A stretch of 64,000 nt of DNA, from NCBI GenBank assembly GCA_025642075.2, contig JAODUO010000124.1:347501-411500 (forward strand), in the 5' to 3' direction. This document shows positions 12,640 through 24,875 of this stretch, one piece after another. Both the position numbers and the translations under genes were made by a program. Below the pieces are notes generated by a model. That model worked only from the letters and a program-made list of their open reading frames with translations, was not told the origin of the DNA and did no database searches. Position 1 is the first letter of the stretch, and the number at the start of each line of letters is the position of its first letter. Origin of the DNA: Ridgeia piscesae. Taxonomy: Eukaryota > Annelida > Polychaeta > Sabellida > Siboglinidae.

Positions 12640-13720
12640 TTGGTTTGCAACGACTGCCAGAACTGAGTCGATTTTGCGTTGTCTGTCTGCACAAAATCAT
12701 GGGCAGAGACCAGAGAAGACGGATTTACATCCCGTTCGAGGGTGGAATGTCTGATGAAAGACGTGTATAAACTGACAGCTGTGGTGAAGGAGATGGAGGA
12801 GAAACTCAACATGAAAATAGATAGAATATAAAAGATGACAGGGAGAGAGTTCGGAATATTGTGACCCAGAAAGAGCAGAGTTGTGAAACACAGACTGAAC
12901 AAAGGAGACTGAAGGGAGAAAAGGTGACAGGTATGAAGAAAAAAACAAGAGAATAAGACAAATAGAGACCCCGTCGAACGACGGAAAACTGTCCAACAGA
13001 GGAAATGTCAACGGGTCAGTGGGGATAGAGCAACATGTAGCAAGACTGTAGAGTTCGGGGGGAGGGTCAGAGATACAAGTGGTGAACCGGTAGCTGCTAA
13101 TAATGTTGAGGAGCAACAACTGATAAAACGTAGGAGTTATATGCAGATGCATTAGCTAAGGGGAAAGAGAGGAAACTGCGAGTGGTCATGGGGGACTCTA
13201 TTGTCAGGAAAATTGACAAGATAATAAATAAGGGGAATGACGTTACGGTATGTCTACCAGGGGCACAGATTCAGTATGTCACAGAAAGAGTTCGACAGGT
13301 GTTGGGGTAACGGCCACGGGGGATCCATTCTTGTGCATGTGGGCACAAATAATGCTGAGACGGAAGGTACGACAGCCATTATTGTTAAGTTCAGAAAACT
13401 AGTCTGCACACTAAACAGGCGTGAGGCAGATTGTGTTATATGGAATACTGCCGATAATAGGCAGCAGAGGAAAATACTACAAGAACTGTAGAAGAATGGT
13501 CATCAACACATTACTACATAAATTATGTATGGAGGAAGGAATCGGCTTTGTTGACATGTGGGCAAGCTATGTAGCGAGAAAAGATGTGTTTATGAATGAT
13601 GGGCATCACTTATCGGGAAAGGGAGCAGCAGTTCTGGGGAGTGAGTTCATAAGGTGCATAAATGAAGGCACAGGCACAGTTGAGTGTTTAAACTACGTGC
13701 ACAGGGGGGATACATAGAGC
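12640..13720 (+). pseudogene. CR1 ORF1 remnant with SGNH/GDSL esterase domain
   Basis: The upstream part shows Cys-rich residues (a CNDC-like motif near 12650) and a Lys/Glu-rich possible coiled coil, with in-frame stops. The part from about 13170 has the SGNH-hydrolase blocks in order. A GDSIV motif carries the nucleophile Ser (about 13190). An HVGTNN block lies near 13333. A DGHHLSGKG block with the Asp-x-x-His pair lies near 13596. A frame change occurs around 13420-13490, so the protein is split. CR1-type ORF1 proteins are known to carry such an esterase. Confidence 0.75.
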
Positions 13721-13789
13721 CACTTGAAGAAAAAGTACAAACAAATCTACAAGGAAAACATCACAAAATATCAATAAAAATAAACTTAG

Positions 13790-15790
13790 ATGTATATGCT
13801 TAAATGCCAGAAGCATAATAAATAAGAGAAGTGACCTAGACTTCATGATAGCGGATGTAGAACCCGCTATAACAGGCATCACATAATCACGTGCACGTAA
13901 AGACATGGTTGATGCCGAACTATTGCGATCAGGTTATGTAATGTTTCGAAAAGACAGACAAGAGAGAAGGGGAGGTGGGATCATTATGTATATTAAGGAT
14001 TCTATACAAGCATATGAAATACAGATGGAAAAGGAAGCATAATGCGAAGAAGCAATTTGGTGCAATATAGCCACAACAAAAACTCAACATTAACGATAGG
14101 GCTAATTTATCGTAGTCCTAACATATGACAAGAGTATGATGAAATATTGCACAATGCCATAAAGGAGATTAGTAAAAGGGAATGTTTTATAATGGGTGAT
14201 TTAGTCATGGTCATATTTAGTGGAAATCACTCGAGAGTGTTGGAAGAGATGACCAGCAGTTTTTACTTCTAATACAGGACTATTTCCTTACACAACATGT
14301 CTTAGAACCAACTAGAGGTGGAAATGTGTTGTATTTAGTATTCTCCTCTCAAAACGAATTAGTATTTTAGTATACAAATACAAATAGAGATTACAGGCAA
14401 ACCGCGATGGAGGAGAAATGTCAACAAAGGCAAATATAAACACATGAGAAGCTACTTAGCAAGCATAAATTGGACTAACTTAATGAAGGACAAGACAGAA
14501 TCAAAATGTTGGATACTTTTGAAAGATGATATTGAGGGTATTATTGAAACATTAATTCCTATAAAAAAAATCAAGGGAAACGATCTAGAAAGAAACACAT
14601 GTCAAAGAAACTATAAGAAATATTGCTTACACACAAGTAATGTGGAGAATATACATAAACACTGGAAATAAGAAGACTATAACAACTACAATGAGGCCCT
14701 TAACATAGCTACAGTAAGAGTTGTTACGCTTATGTGAGGTGTAAACAGAAGGTTCGAAGACCACTAGAAAACAGCGCAGGTATTGCAATATATGATGGGT
14801 TTCAAATGGCAGAGGATCTGAATGAATATTTCAGCTTAGTGTTCACTAAAGAAGATATCAGTTCACTGCCGTTACCTGCAGGGAAATATGAGGGTGACGA
14901 ATCAAATCATTTGGGGCAGCTGTTTGTAAGTCCTGAAATGATATACAAAAAAATCAGATGATGAAAGAAAACAAATCACCTGGAGTTGACGTAATACCAC
15001 CAAAACTGCTTAAGGAAATTGTAGGCGAAATCAGTATACCACTTGCTATATTTGTTAATGTGTCACTTAAACAGGGAATTGTTCCATCATAATGGAAGGA
15101 AGCAAATGTTACATCATTATTCAAAAATGGACCGATGAGTAAGACAGTAAATTATAGATCAGTGATCTTAACATCAGTATTATGCAAATTATTAGAAACA
15201 TTTATTACAGACCACATTGTAGATATGCTTGTAAAAATACAAATTAATAACTGGATCTCATCGTGGGTTCTTATCTCTTATGTTTCTAGAAGATATTACT
15301 AAGTGGGTAGATGATGATGGTGGATGTAGTATACTTAGATTTTCAGAGAGCATTCCATAAAGTGCCACATCAAAGACTTAATTAAATTAAAACCCTATGG
15401 TATAGGGGAAAGTATGATCAGTTGGATACAGAGGGGGAGATATCAAGATATCAAACTGGAAACCAGTTTTTAGTGGAGTTCCACAGGGGTCGGTGTTGAG
15501 TCCCATATTATTTTGGATATTTATAAATGATTTGGATGATGACTTATCAAGCAAAATACGTACATTTTTTCAGACGACAGTACAGTATTCAGAACTGTAA
15601 AAACTGATGCAGATAAAGACACTTTACAAGATGATCTAACCAATTTAGTCAAATGGTCTGAAAAATGGCAGCTGTTATTTAATTTTGGTAAATGTAAATG
15701 CAGCCCCATTGGACATGTAAATGCCAGCAGTGTAAATATGTTTAAAAATAAAATTGACAATTATCTGGCAAGGGCGGGCTATACCTAGGT
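13790..15790 (+). pseudogene. CR1 ORF2 remnant (endonuclease and RT)
   Basis: The endonuclease start reads LNARSIINKRSDLDF at about 13797. GGGIIMYIKDSIQAYE follows near 13970. The RT part includes KENKSPGVD (about 14960), a degenerate YLDFQRAFHKVPHQR (about 15330) and a [17 protein letters not shown] motif (about 15480). It ends in an RAGYT-type C-terminus at about 15790. Many frameshifts and stops are present, and much of the region after the YADD-type motif is deleted: the sequence jumps from KWQLLFNFGKCKC to the C-terminus near 15730. It is inactive. Confidence 0.8.
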
Positions 15791-16092
15791 TCACACTTAT
15801 AATGTTTATAAATTATTTTAATACTGATTAAATTATTTATTCTTATATTTATTTTAATTAGTTTATTATTAAAATACATTGTTATTACAATACTGTAGGA
15901 CATTTTATGTATTTTTTATGTTACTTAGATATTTCTAGAGACAACTTATATTTTTTGTTTTACTTATGTAATTTTTGAGACAAAGTATTTTAATTAGTAG
16001 TATTTTAGTGGCATTTTATAATTTGGTATATTTATAATTTTAAGTATAATACTAATTTACGTACACTTTTATAAGTAATTTAATTAATTTAG

Positions 16093-16190
16093 TGAACACG
16101 CGATAAGCCATAGGCTTCCTTGTTCACATGCCGTCTGGAGCTTGGCGCTGGACGGCAACTTGTTAAACCTTGTTAAACCATACATAAGTA
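16093..16190 (+). other. CR1 3'-end RNA hairpins and tail (copy A)
   Basis: Helix 1 pairs TGAACA (16093-16098) with TGTTCA (16121-16126) around AAGCC/GGCTT (16105-16109/16113-16117). Helix 2 pairs GCCGTC (16130-16135) with GACGGC (16151-16156). The CTTGTTAAAC repeats follow. The same fold with compensating base changes is present in copy B. CR1-group LINEs use the 3' end for recognition by their own RT, so this is the probable template-recognition structure. Confidence 0.75.
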
Positions 16191-16192
16191 AC

Positions 16193-16790
16193 ATTAACAT
16201 TTATTTGTAAACTTCGGTGTACGACTATGTAGGCTCATTTAGCAGCAGTGATGTTTTAATTAGACTAGGCTTGGCAGACCGGCTACACCATTAGAACCAC
16301 TACAATGTTACATCACCTCCCGATCAGTCGACTGTCCACGTTTGTTATTTGTAAGTACATGTAATGTCATAACCACATTATGTTCCAAGATACTGCCAAA
16401 AATACTCTACATATAAAAATATAACATGTTTATAAATTACACATTCAAAACAATTATTACAAAATAATCATGTCCTTCTGCACAATTTTTTCTTATGGTG
16501 TTGGGCCCTTTTTGAACCCAGGAATTCAACTGTAGTACAGGTCAGCACAGTGTTGAAGCCAATGGCAATGGCAATGAAGGGTGGTAATCGGTAATTTTGT
16601 TACGACAAATTATATGACAAGAATTGTTCGGTTTTTATTTGGGAATATATTTCAAACATATAATTTTGTTATATATTCAATCGTCCATTTACAAAAACAT
16701 GAATACAAAACATGTTTATCAGTGCGTATCTTTAATGTCCCGATGAAGAGAAATAATTGTGCAGTGCTTTGGTGGTTACAGATAGTTATG
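16193..16790. other. No recognised feature
   Basis: AT-rich sequence between the LINE tail and the second dispersed-repeat copy. It holds only a short AATGGCAATGGCAATG stretch, which also occurs near 1590 in copy 1. Confidence 0.4.
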
Positions 16791-16792
16791 TT

Positions 16793-17560
16793 ATCGCCAT
16801 CTGGCGAATTAACTTTTAGTGCCGTCGTGCAGTTGATGCGCTCGAAGCGGATAATCCTGCAACAAAACATTCGGCGAAAACGCGCGCGAAATAAGCAATG
16901 ACGAAGTCGCAGATCTGAGGACACGATAATGTCGTTTTCTATGCGTTATCATTTCTTATGCGTCTTGTGCTAAGGTGAGCTGAACAAGTTATATGTTGCA
17001 CGGCATATATGTTATATATTAATAAGAATTACCAGTGTATTTCATTAGTTTACGAATGTCAAATGACCATAGCATAGGCATAGCCGGCGCACCAAACAAG
17101 AAGCGCTGATGGGGTGACGATGTCTTCATTGACCTTGACATTGCTGCTGTTGACAGCAGTATGGTATCACATTGTTACTAACTATGGTGCCTGCTACATA
17201 GTGTTTTTTTTTTATAGCGGCGCTTTCGGCATTGTATGGGCCATGGCATCGCTACGCCTACGTAGAAGAACAAGCAGATTCGCCGTATTGTTTAATTATT
17301 TATCCTCTTATGGTCTATCCGTGTGAACGCAACTACAAGGTAAAGTAAAACTCCAGAAAATGATTGCCCTCATCTCTTCAATATTTGAGTGCATCAGTTG
17401 AATGAATGTTGAACAGATATGTCATCATATGCAATAATCCGAAATGTGAGCGTCCTATAACTAGTCCTAGTCCTAGACCTAGATCTAGTCGGTATATCTC
17501 GCCTGACCCTGGGGCCTAGGGCTAGCATTTCCTAGCATACCTAGTTTACGAATTATGACA
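16793..17560 (+). repeat. Dispersed repeat, copy 2
   Basis: Uninterrupted copy of the repeat seen at 365-1740 and 21309-21930. It holds the CGCCATCTGGCGAATTAA start, the AAAACGCGCGCGAA box, the TTGACCTTGACATTGC box (near 17139), and a terminal CTAGTCCTAGTCCTAGACC stretch near 17461. It is the best copy for defining the element because no other element is nested inside it. Confidence 0.7.
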
Positions 17561-17949
17561 ATTTGAGTTGGGACTTATATATAACATATACTCAATTGTC
17601 TCATATATACTGAACTGGTCTCATTGACATTGTCACATTGACATTATTGCAATACCAGTGCTAGTGGTCAGTGCCAATGAGTGAATGCCATTTTATGGAA
17701 CGGTTCTAGTAAAAAAAGGATTAATGCAAAACAGTCTGAGTCTGAGCATGATAAATGCAGTTATTCATTGATTAACAGCAAATGCAGACGTACATTTCTT
17801 TGATCTTAAATTGTATTACCAATGCCATGGCCCATGCATAATATGTGGGATCATCTTTCTAGAACACCCAAGCACTGTGTGTACAAAGGAAATTGCTGAC
17901 GACAATTCAGTGGTGACAGGTGTGGGCAAAATAAATCGTGAGGGAGGGG

Positions 17950-18860
17950 GCTAAATTAATGTGTATAGCAGTACGGATTGATTTATAATTAAGACAACTA
18001 GACATGTAACATTGTACTGAGGTACACATTGGCATGCACAGGAACCAAATGTATACATCTGCTGTATGAGGCATGTCTATTATGCTCACTGTGAAAGTCT
18101 GAGAACCTTCAAGTGATTGAATGTGCTGACTAAATCAGTACTTTATCAGCTTGAAGTCGTATTAACCATTAGTATGATTAACTTAATTTAAGGTAATGCA
18201 TAATAATGGTTAATATGTATCACTGTGATGTGACTTTCACAGCGAGCAAAATAAATACCTCGTGTACCTAGCGACCCAGGTGTAGTCGGTATGTTACGCG
18301 AATCTAAAATATAATAATGTAGCATATTTGAATACGCATATATTCAAAAATCAGACATGTCATATTGTTATGATAATGAATATTACTACCAGAAACATAA
18401 AACTGTAAACTATAGTATGTGTGTTTAGCTCACATCCAGTGCTTCAAAGTCAAAAGCCTTTCACGACTCGTAAGTCAGTTATTGATAATTGGGGACTATA
18501 CATGATAGTCAACGTTTCATTGTGAAGGCTTCCGAGGTTATTGAGAAATACAATGTAGTTGATATATATATAAGAAGTAGCCCATGCCTACAAATGTCTT
18601 GTAACAATCCATATCAAATATTATTAATCTTTTGAGTTCGGAAGTTAGGTATTTTTTTGAGATATCATTTTATAGTTACGTTTTCTACGAGTATTGATTT
18701 ACAATTAAGACAACCAGACATGTAACGTTGCTCTGATGTACACAATGGCATGCACAATTACCAAATATTCACATCCGGTTTATGAGATATGTGTATTTTG
18801 CTCACTATGCAACATTCAAAACTCTCTCTTGAATGAAATCAATGTGTTTTTCTAGTATGC
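17950..18860 (+). repeat. 340-bp repeat family, three further units
   Basis: The AATTAAGACAACCAGACATGT-like boxes at about 17990, 18345 and 18705, each followed by a TTGCTCAC box, repeat at ~360-bp spacing, as in the 6.1-10.2 kb cluster but more diverged. No coding capacity. Confidence 0.65.
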
Positions 18861-18935
18861 TCCATATTAACTATTACTGCATAATATGCCAAGTTACTGA
18901 GCCAGTGAAATGACGTGACGTGCAGCATTGTAACT

Positions 18936-19798
18936 GTCGTAAAATAAAATCAATGTAAATAAGTATAATTTTATTGTAATTTTTGAAATTTGACCTTTAA
19001 CCTCGGATACCCAACAAATGTGTCCTCTGATGTTGCTAATATTTTGTACACAGTATCCTATACGATTGCAGAAGAGGCCCTGAAAATAATAGTGTGGGTA
19101 AATAATAATGTTCAGAGATACATTAAATTAAGTACACCTGTCGATGAAATATTGTACCAGGATAGCACTGTATAACATGTGCAATACAAACCTTCAGCAC
19201 AATCTCTGATGTATAAATCCATATATGTATATATGCTCACTAATTATAGAATTGCTATTCAATATATCAGGGTTATTGTTATGCAGTTATACTGATCAGA
19301 GGGACAAGATCATGCACATGTAAATTGTGTCTCTTGTGTTACGTGATTTATGGCATACAGAGCAATGTTGAAGCATACAAAATTAATGAACATGTATTGC
19401 ATAATACATATGGTAAGCATTGCAGATTGAATTGTATTGACAGTTGATCAGATTCATGTGTGATGATTGCAGTTTCATTAGACAGAGATAATATGTGAAG
19501 TGATGTGAAGTAATGAAATTTATAATTAGTGAGCACATAAAAATATACATGGATTTACCAATTATATATGTTGCCATTTTTCATCCACGGGTGTACGTAA
19601 TTTAATGTATCTCTGAACATTATTATTTGTCCACTCTAATATTTGCACGGATAACTCTTCTGCTATAGTATAGGATATTGTGTACAAAATATCAGAAAAA
19701 TCGGAGGATACATGTTTTGGGTAGCTGAGGTCAAAGGTCAAATTTCAAACATTACAACATTCTTATTTTATTTACACTAATGTTTTAATTTTATAATA
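18936..19798. mobile_element. Fold-back element with ~280-bp arms
   Basis: The left arm contains TTTGACCTTTAACCTCGGAT, GTACACAGTATCCTATAC and CAGAGATACATTAAATTAAG. The right arm (about 19520-19798) contains the reverse complements AATTTAATGTATCTCTGAAC, AGGATATTGTGTACAAAAT and AGGTCAAAGGTCAAATTTC. The centre carries GCTCACTAATTATA and its complement. A related fold-back lies at 25090-26120 and single arms near 24470. A non-coding palindromic mobile element is the likely explanation. Confidence 0.75.
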
Positions 19799-20020
19799 GT
19801 TATGTGTGCAGCTTTATTAATAGCAGAGTTATAGGCATTAATGTAGTGGTCAGTATGCGATATGGGTCAAAGTTTAGTGACCTATTACAACATTCTTATT
19901 TTATTTACACTAATGTTTTAATTTTATAATAGTTATGTGTGCAGCTTTATTAATAGCAGAGTTATAGGCATTAATGTAGTGGTCAGTATGCGATCTGGGT
20001 CAAAGTTTAGTGACCTATAT
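19751..20020. repeat. 133-bp tandem duplication
   Basis: The segment 19751-19883 is repeated almost perfectly at 19884-20016, with one A/C difference in GCGATATGGG/GCGATCTGGG. It starts in the right arm of the fold-back element and includes AGCTTTATTAATAGCAGAG. The high identity implies a recent event or an assembly slip. Confidence 0.85.
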
Positions 20021-20150
20021 CTTCAATGATACTTGACCTAGATTTTTATTTTATTTTGATATCGCATGAGCCAACAACTGTACTAAATGTCATCAAAATT
20101 GGAGTCGGGTGATGTTTTGATAGATTGATTTGACATGAAATGACCCAATA
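19990..20150 (+). repeat. Segment repeated inverted at 24183-24345
   Basis: GGGTCAAAGTTTAGTGACC, ATACTTGACCTAGATTTTTA and GGAGTCGGGTGATGTTTTG occur here. Their reverse complements occur in the same order, inverted, at about 24183-24345. Together with the adjoining fold-back arms this marks a larger inverted family present at both places. Confidence 0.75.
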
Positions 20151-21300
20151 TATTAGCATCCATGGAAATAACGAATTTCCCTTATAAATGGGATAATAAA
20201 GTTTTATTGCATAGTATTGTAATAATCTTCAAAGAGTTTTGTTGACTACAAAATGTGCTGGTGCTTACATAGACCAGTTAGATTGGAATAACTACATTAA
20301 AACAAATCACAAATAAAATTGCAATAAATGTGTCCATTATGTGCTAAGCACTTGTAAGATATAGTGATATACTCTGTACTGCTTTATCGTAATTATTGTT
20401 GTGAAATACGGGGAAATACGTAATTATGAGAACAATTACTTGCTGTATCTAGATTCAAGTGTAAGTATTACTTAAGAATTGTCCTTGTATACTTTTTTGT
20501 TTGTTGAATAAAAGCAATTATATTCAATATGTACTAGCTTTATTTTCGTATTAGTAATTGGTGTATTACTTTTCCTTTATTTCATTATTTATTTACACTT
20601 ATCATTCATCTGAAATACAAAAATATTCATGACTTACCAAGTGACACGTACTTTCTCATAGATTAAACGTGGGTAAACACAACTATTCTTATTGATATTT
20701 TTATTTCGGATTATGACATTTCTGTTAAGTTCGTTGTGATAAAATGTGCACAATGTGATGACATATTAAAGACTGTAAACACGGAATTCGAAACAACTAC
20801 GTCTAGGTTTAACAAAATAGCTACCGATACTTATTTTTACCACCTGTATAATGTAAACACTAACAGAACCACGTAGGAAACATTATCACGTCTACCGTGT
20901 AAACAGAGGCTATCCACGTGGACACATGGGCGTTACTCATTGGTCGAAAAATGCCCTGTCGCTTAACCCGTGTGGTGAGCCAAAACGGGCGTCAGGGCCG
21001 GTATAATTGCATGGCCCATATAGGTGAACGGGCATTTTGAATTATCCGTGCGCGAACTTACTTTGTTATGTCAGAAAGTACTGATGTAAGGTTATAGGTT
21101 TATATTAGGCAATTAGCTACGCTTACACAGTGTATGTTCAACAAGACTTTAAATTAAAGCATTATTATGTTTAAATTGAAAGAGATTATAACTAGTACAG
21201 GTAATAATACGCAGGGTGGATTCAACAAGATGTTTTACAACAAATTACTTTTTATACCGTTTTGTCACGATGTACCGAAATAATTGTGCAAGGCGGTGGT
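20151..21300. other. No recognised feature
   Basis: AT-rich sequence with no supported exon, RNA gene or obvious repeat. The 20.88-21.05 kb part is more GC-rich but contains no long open frame. Confidence 0.4.
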
Positions 21301-21308
21301 AGTACAAA

Positions 21309-21930
21309 TAATTTTGGTATCGCCATCTGGCGAATTAATTTGAACCGTCCTACAGTTGATGCGCTAGAGGCGGATAATTCTGCAACAAAACATTCGATGA
21401 AAACGCGCGCGAAACAAGCATTGACGAAGTCGCAGATCTGAGAAGGAAATGGGAATGTCGTTCTTTATGCGTTATCATTTCTGATATATCTTGAGATAAG
21501 ATGAGCTAACCATGTGACATGTTACACGGCATATATGGAATACATACAGTAATGTGAGGTTTCGATATTTTTCATCGCCTTACAAATACTAAATGACCGT
21601 AGCGTAGGCGTTGCCGAAGCATCTAAAAGTCCTGATGGCATGACGCCGCCTTCGTTGACCTTGACATTGCTGTTGTTGACAGCATTAATGTATCACATTG
21701 TTATTAATAGTAATAGTATTGCCAAATCCGCGGTTTTCCAGGAATTTTCTAGTTCAGTTCCTCTTACTTTCTGCATACGCATGAACCATGTTAGATGCGC
21801 GGGTACACAATTTGTAGCGAACATGTTAGCCTCGACGACGACATCTAAGCGTTAACAAACTATTTAAAGTCAGACAGGCTGCAAATCAGAGCAATATGAA
21901 TATGACAGGTCTAGACTCTAGTTGTTTTAA
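21309..21930 (+). repeat. Dispersed repeat, copy 3
   Basis: Third copy, starting at CGCCATCTGGCGAATTAATT. It has GCGCTAGAGGCGGATAATTC, GAAAACGCGCGCGAAACAAG and the TTGACCTTGACATTGC box near 21654, with shorter similarity to the CTAG-rich end near 21908. The alignment is collinear with copies 1 and 2. Confidence 0.7.
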
Positions 21931-22560
21931 TTATAAATATATGCATATGAAACGATGGTAAGTTTTTATTATGACCAACGTCCAACCTAAACAAGCTAAT
22001 GAGAAGCAACACGGATTGTAACCATTTCTAGCCTCTAGATGTAGGCCAGTCCCGATAACTCAACTAACTAGAACATCTCAAAATCCTTCCGTGCTTTCTT
22101 CACACGCAAAAAAGGATCGGAAGTAGTCGGAAGTGGATTAATTTAAATTTTAAAATAAAAATAATAATATTGTAGCATTTATAATATATACAGATGCATA
22201 ACTAAAATACCCAGACATATTACTCTGATAATATATTTCTTTACACATACCAACATCCGACACAACAAGATATGAAGTCTTGTTCGTATATTGGTGTAAG
22301 CTAGTTCTTATAACTCAAATAACCAGTAACCCTCAATAGTATTTCACGCTTTCTTCATAACAAAACATGATCATTCAGCTGAAGTTTTATGTGTCCCTAG
22401 ATGGTAACTGATTCACGATTCGTTAAAGGGTTTGAAACATTGATTGCTATCTAAATGCACATGCCTTCGTTAGCAGTTGTGCATAGTTGATAACTATACA
22501 TACCTTTGTGCGTTATCAGAGCAATATGACTTGTCTGAATGTTTTAATTACAAACGCTAT
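21880..22560. repeat. Decayed 340-bp-family copies
   Basis: Inverted and direct boxes remain recognisable: AGAGCAATATGA, GTTTTAATTATAAATATATGC, CGGAAGTAGTCGGAAGT and TTGATTGCTATCTAAATGC. All are strongly diverged, with no open frame. Confidence 0.55.
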
Positions 22561-23369
22561 TTATTCATTTAAAAATACGCCCAGTTCAGACCCTATTGTT
22601 TGTGCAAAAAACAGAAGGATATTGAGAATTACTTAAGTAGTTTATTTTGAAATCTACTTGTAACGAAGTACATTTTTGGGGAAATACTTTTACTTGTAAC
22701 GAAGTACTTTTTGGCTTACTTTCTTACTTTTTACTTTTAAATTTTGCGTTACTTTACGTGGGTCTACTACCAATTTTAAAATTACCCTCGATCCCTGATT
22801 GTGTAGTTGTTGTTTGCTTTGCGCTCGGGCCGACATCATGGCATTAATCGTGTTTCTAGCTGATCTATTATATAACTGGCGCTTGGTTTCCGAGACGTCC
22901 CAGCGTGTGTTAAAACCCATGAAGAGTTGGTTTGATTAAGGCCAATTAAAGAGTAAATGTGGAGCAAGGCATTGTTTGGTCTGTTCAGACATCAATGATC
23001 AGTCGCATTTCCCTGCTGCCAGTCCTTGGCTTCGCACATCGGTGTTTCCGTAAGACCGGCGCATCGACAATGCTGCGAGTCAATGGCTTGAAAATTGCAA
23101 TCGAGATTCATTGATACTTCTTGTTTAGAAATCTGATAAATACGTTGCATCTAAGAGATCAGTATAATGCCCGGCTGAAACGTCATGATGAATTGCGTCG
23201 CAAATATTAGGCGTAACACTTCGCCACGCAAAACATGCCACTGATGCATAAACTTAAGAATTCACCAACCGCCTATAAAATGGGGAGTCGTAGTCGTTTT
23301 GGCGTGGTAAATGCGCGACATAAATCGGTATTTTAACGATAACTGAAAGACGATTGAAGTTGTGCCAAT
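22561..23369. other. No recognised feature
   Basis: Short overlapping frames on both strands only. A small local repeat (ACTTGTAACGAAGTAC at about 22660 and 22692) is present. No domain is recognisable. Confidence 0.4.
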
Positions 23370-23763
23370 AATGAGAGTATTTATTTTAGTTTTGAACTTT
23401 TATGCGAGTTCAGCTGAGAGCCAGGTTCTTATTTTAGATCTCATATTATCGTTAATCTGTCTGTCTGTTAGTGCATAATTTATTTCAAAACTATAATTTC
23501 GTGAATTTTTCTTTAATGCTGCCTATCCTCCTTAGCTTCCTAGAACCTTCGTCCATCCATCAACGACTCACGCACTGTTCTACGTTTACGCAATTGCTTA
23601 ACCACTTGGTTTTGTCGCGCCTCTGAGATTGATCTTCGAGGATATTGGCGCATAAGAAGTTATTATTATTATTATTATTAATTGTATTTAGTTCAACATT
23701 CAACAGTGTGTAACACTGTTTTCTGAACATCACATAGACTGCGCGGTCGACACGCAGTACCTT
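23370..23763. repeat. Direct segmental duplication, copy 1
   Basis: About 394 bp, repeated at 24507-24958 with only a few differences. The main one is the length of an internal ATT run (about 7 units here, ~22 in the other copy). Both copies start at AATGAGAGTATTTATTTTAG and end at GACACGCAGTACCTT. No open frame is conserved between the copies. Confidence 0.9.
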
Positions 23764-23990
23764 CCAGTTCTACGAGGTTTGCGGTGCAGTGGCTGCATTG
23801 GTCTTCTTTGAAATGCCGTTGGTAGTAGATACAAAATGGAATCGTAGTAAATATGAATGCTACATTTAAATATCAAAACACCTTAAATTTAGTCATTATC
23901 TCAAGCTAAGATAATTATATATATATTATAATCACAAAAGACAAACATTAACAACATAATTGCACTGGTGGCATAAGAAGATCTCATATA

Positions 23991-23994
<4 letters not shown>

Positions 23995-24046
<52 letters not shown>
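23995..24046. repeat. (TA)n microsatellite
   Basis: About 50 bp of pure TA repeats between the duplicated segments. Confidence 0.9.
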
Positions 24047-24048
<2 letters not shown>

Positions 24049-24117
24049 CTTGTTCCCCTTACCTCTTCAAAATCGATAAGACGCATATAATTTGTCAACA
24101 GATATATGTATACACCA

Positions 24118-24177
24118 TTAAATTCACGCCTTCATAACCACCATAGCTTTATGGTGGTTATGAAGGCGTGAATTTAA
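24118..24177. repeat. Perfect 28-bp stem hairpin with GCTT loop
   Basis: 24118-24145 pairs without mismatch with 24150-24177 around the 4-nt loop GCTT. The stem core is CACGCCTTCATAACCACCAT and its complement. Such perfection in a decayed repeat region suggests a recent origin: a terminal-inverted-repeat tip, a small palindromic insertion, or an inversion-type assembly artefact. Confidence 0.95.
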
Positions 24178-24182
24178 CATTC

Positions 24183-24805
24183 CATGTCAAATCAATCACA
24201 CAAAACATCACCCGACTCCAATTTTGAGGACATTTAGTACAGTTATTGGCTCATGCGAGAATATCAAAATAAAATAAAAATCTAGGTCAAGTATCATTGA
24301 AGATATAGGTCACTGAACTTTGACCCAAATCGCATACTGACGGCTACATTGATGCCTGTAATTCTGCTATTAATAAAGCCAGAGAAACAATCAATATATC
24401 ATTGGAAAGCCTATAAACATGCACACATAATTATTATAAAATTAAAACATTAGTGTAAATAAGAATGTTGTAATTTTTGAAATTTGACCTTTAACCTCAG
24501 ATATATAATGAGAGTATTTATTTTAGTTTTGAACTTTTATGCGAGTTCAGCTGAGAGCCAGGTTCTTATTTTATATCTCATATTATCGTTAATCTCCATA
24601 CATCGTGGTCTGTTAGTGCATAATTTATTTCAAAACTGTATAATTTCGTGAATTTTTCTTTAATGCTGCCTATCCTCCTTAGCTTCCTAGAACCTTCGTC
24701 CATCCATCAACGACTCACGCACTGTTCTACGTTTACGCAATTGTTTAACCCCTTGGTTTTGTCGCGCCACTGAGCTTGATCTTCGAGGATATTGGCGCAT
24801 AAGAA

Positions 24806-24875
<70 letters not shown>

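Larger units (their letters stand above)
12600..16192 (+). mobile_element. CR1-like LINE, copy A (decayed)
   Basis: About 3.6 kb on the + strand. A cysteine/coiled-coil region and an esterase-like ORF1 are followed by an endonuclease/reverse-transcriptase ORF2, a 3' region with two RNA hairpins, and a 10-bp CTTGTTAAAC tail repeated twice. The protein sequence is clearly related to copy B at 54341-57217, which supports the reading through its many stops and frameshifts. Compared with copy B it has ~300 nt of extra AT-rich sequence (about 15800-16090) between the ORF2 end and the hairpins. It is not autonomous. Confidence 0.85.

Noticed and set aside
12697..13152. Minus-strand 151-residue frame
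   Set aside because: Antisense of the CR1 ORF1 region, which shows recognisable esterase motifs on the + strand.
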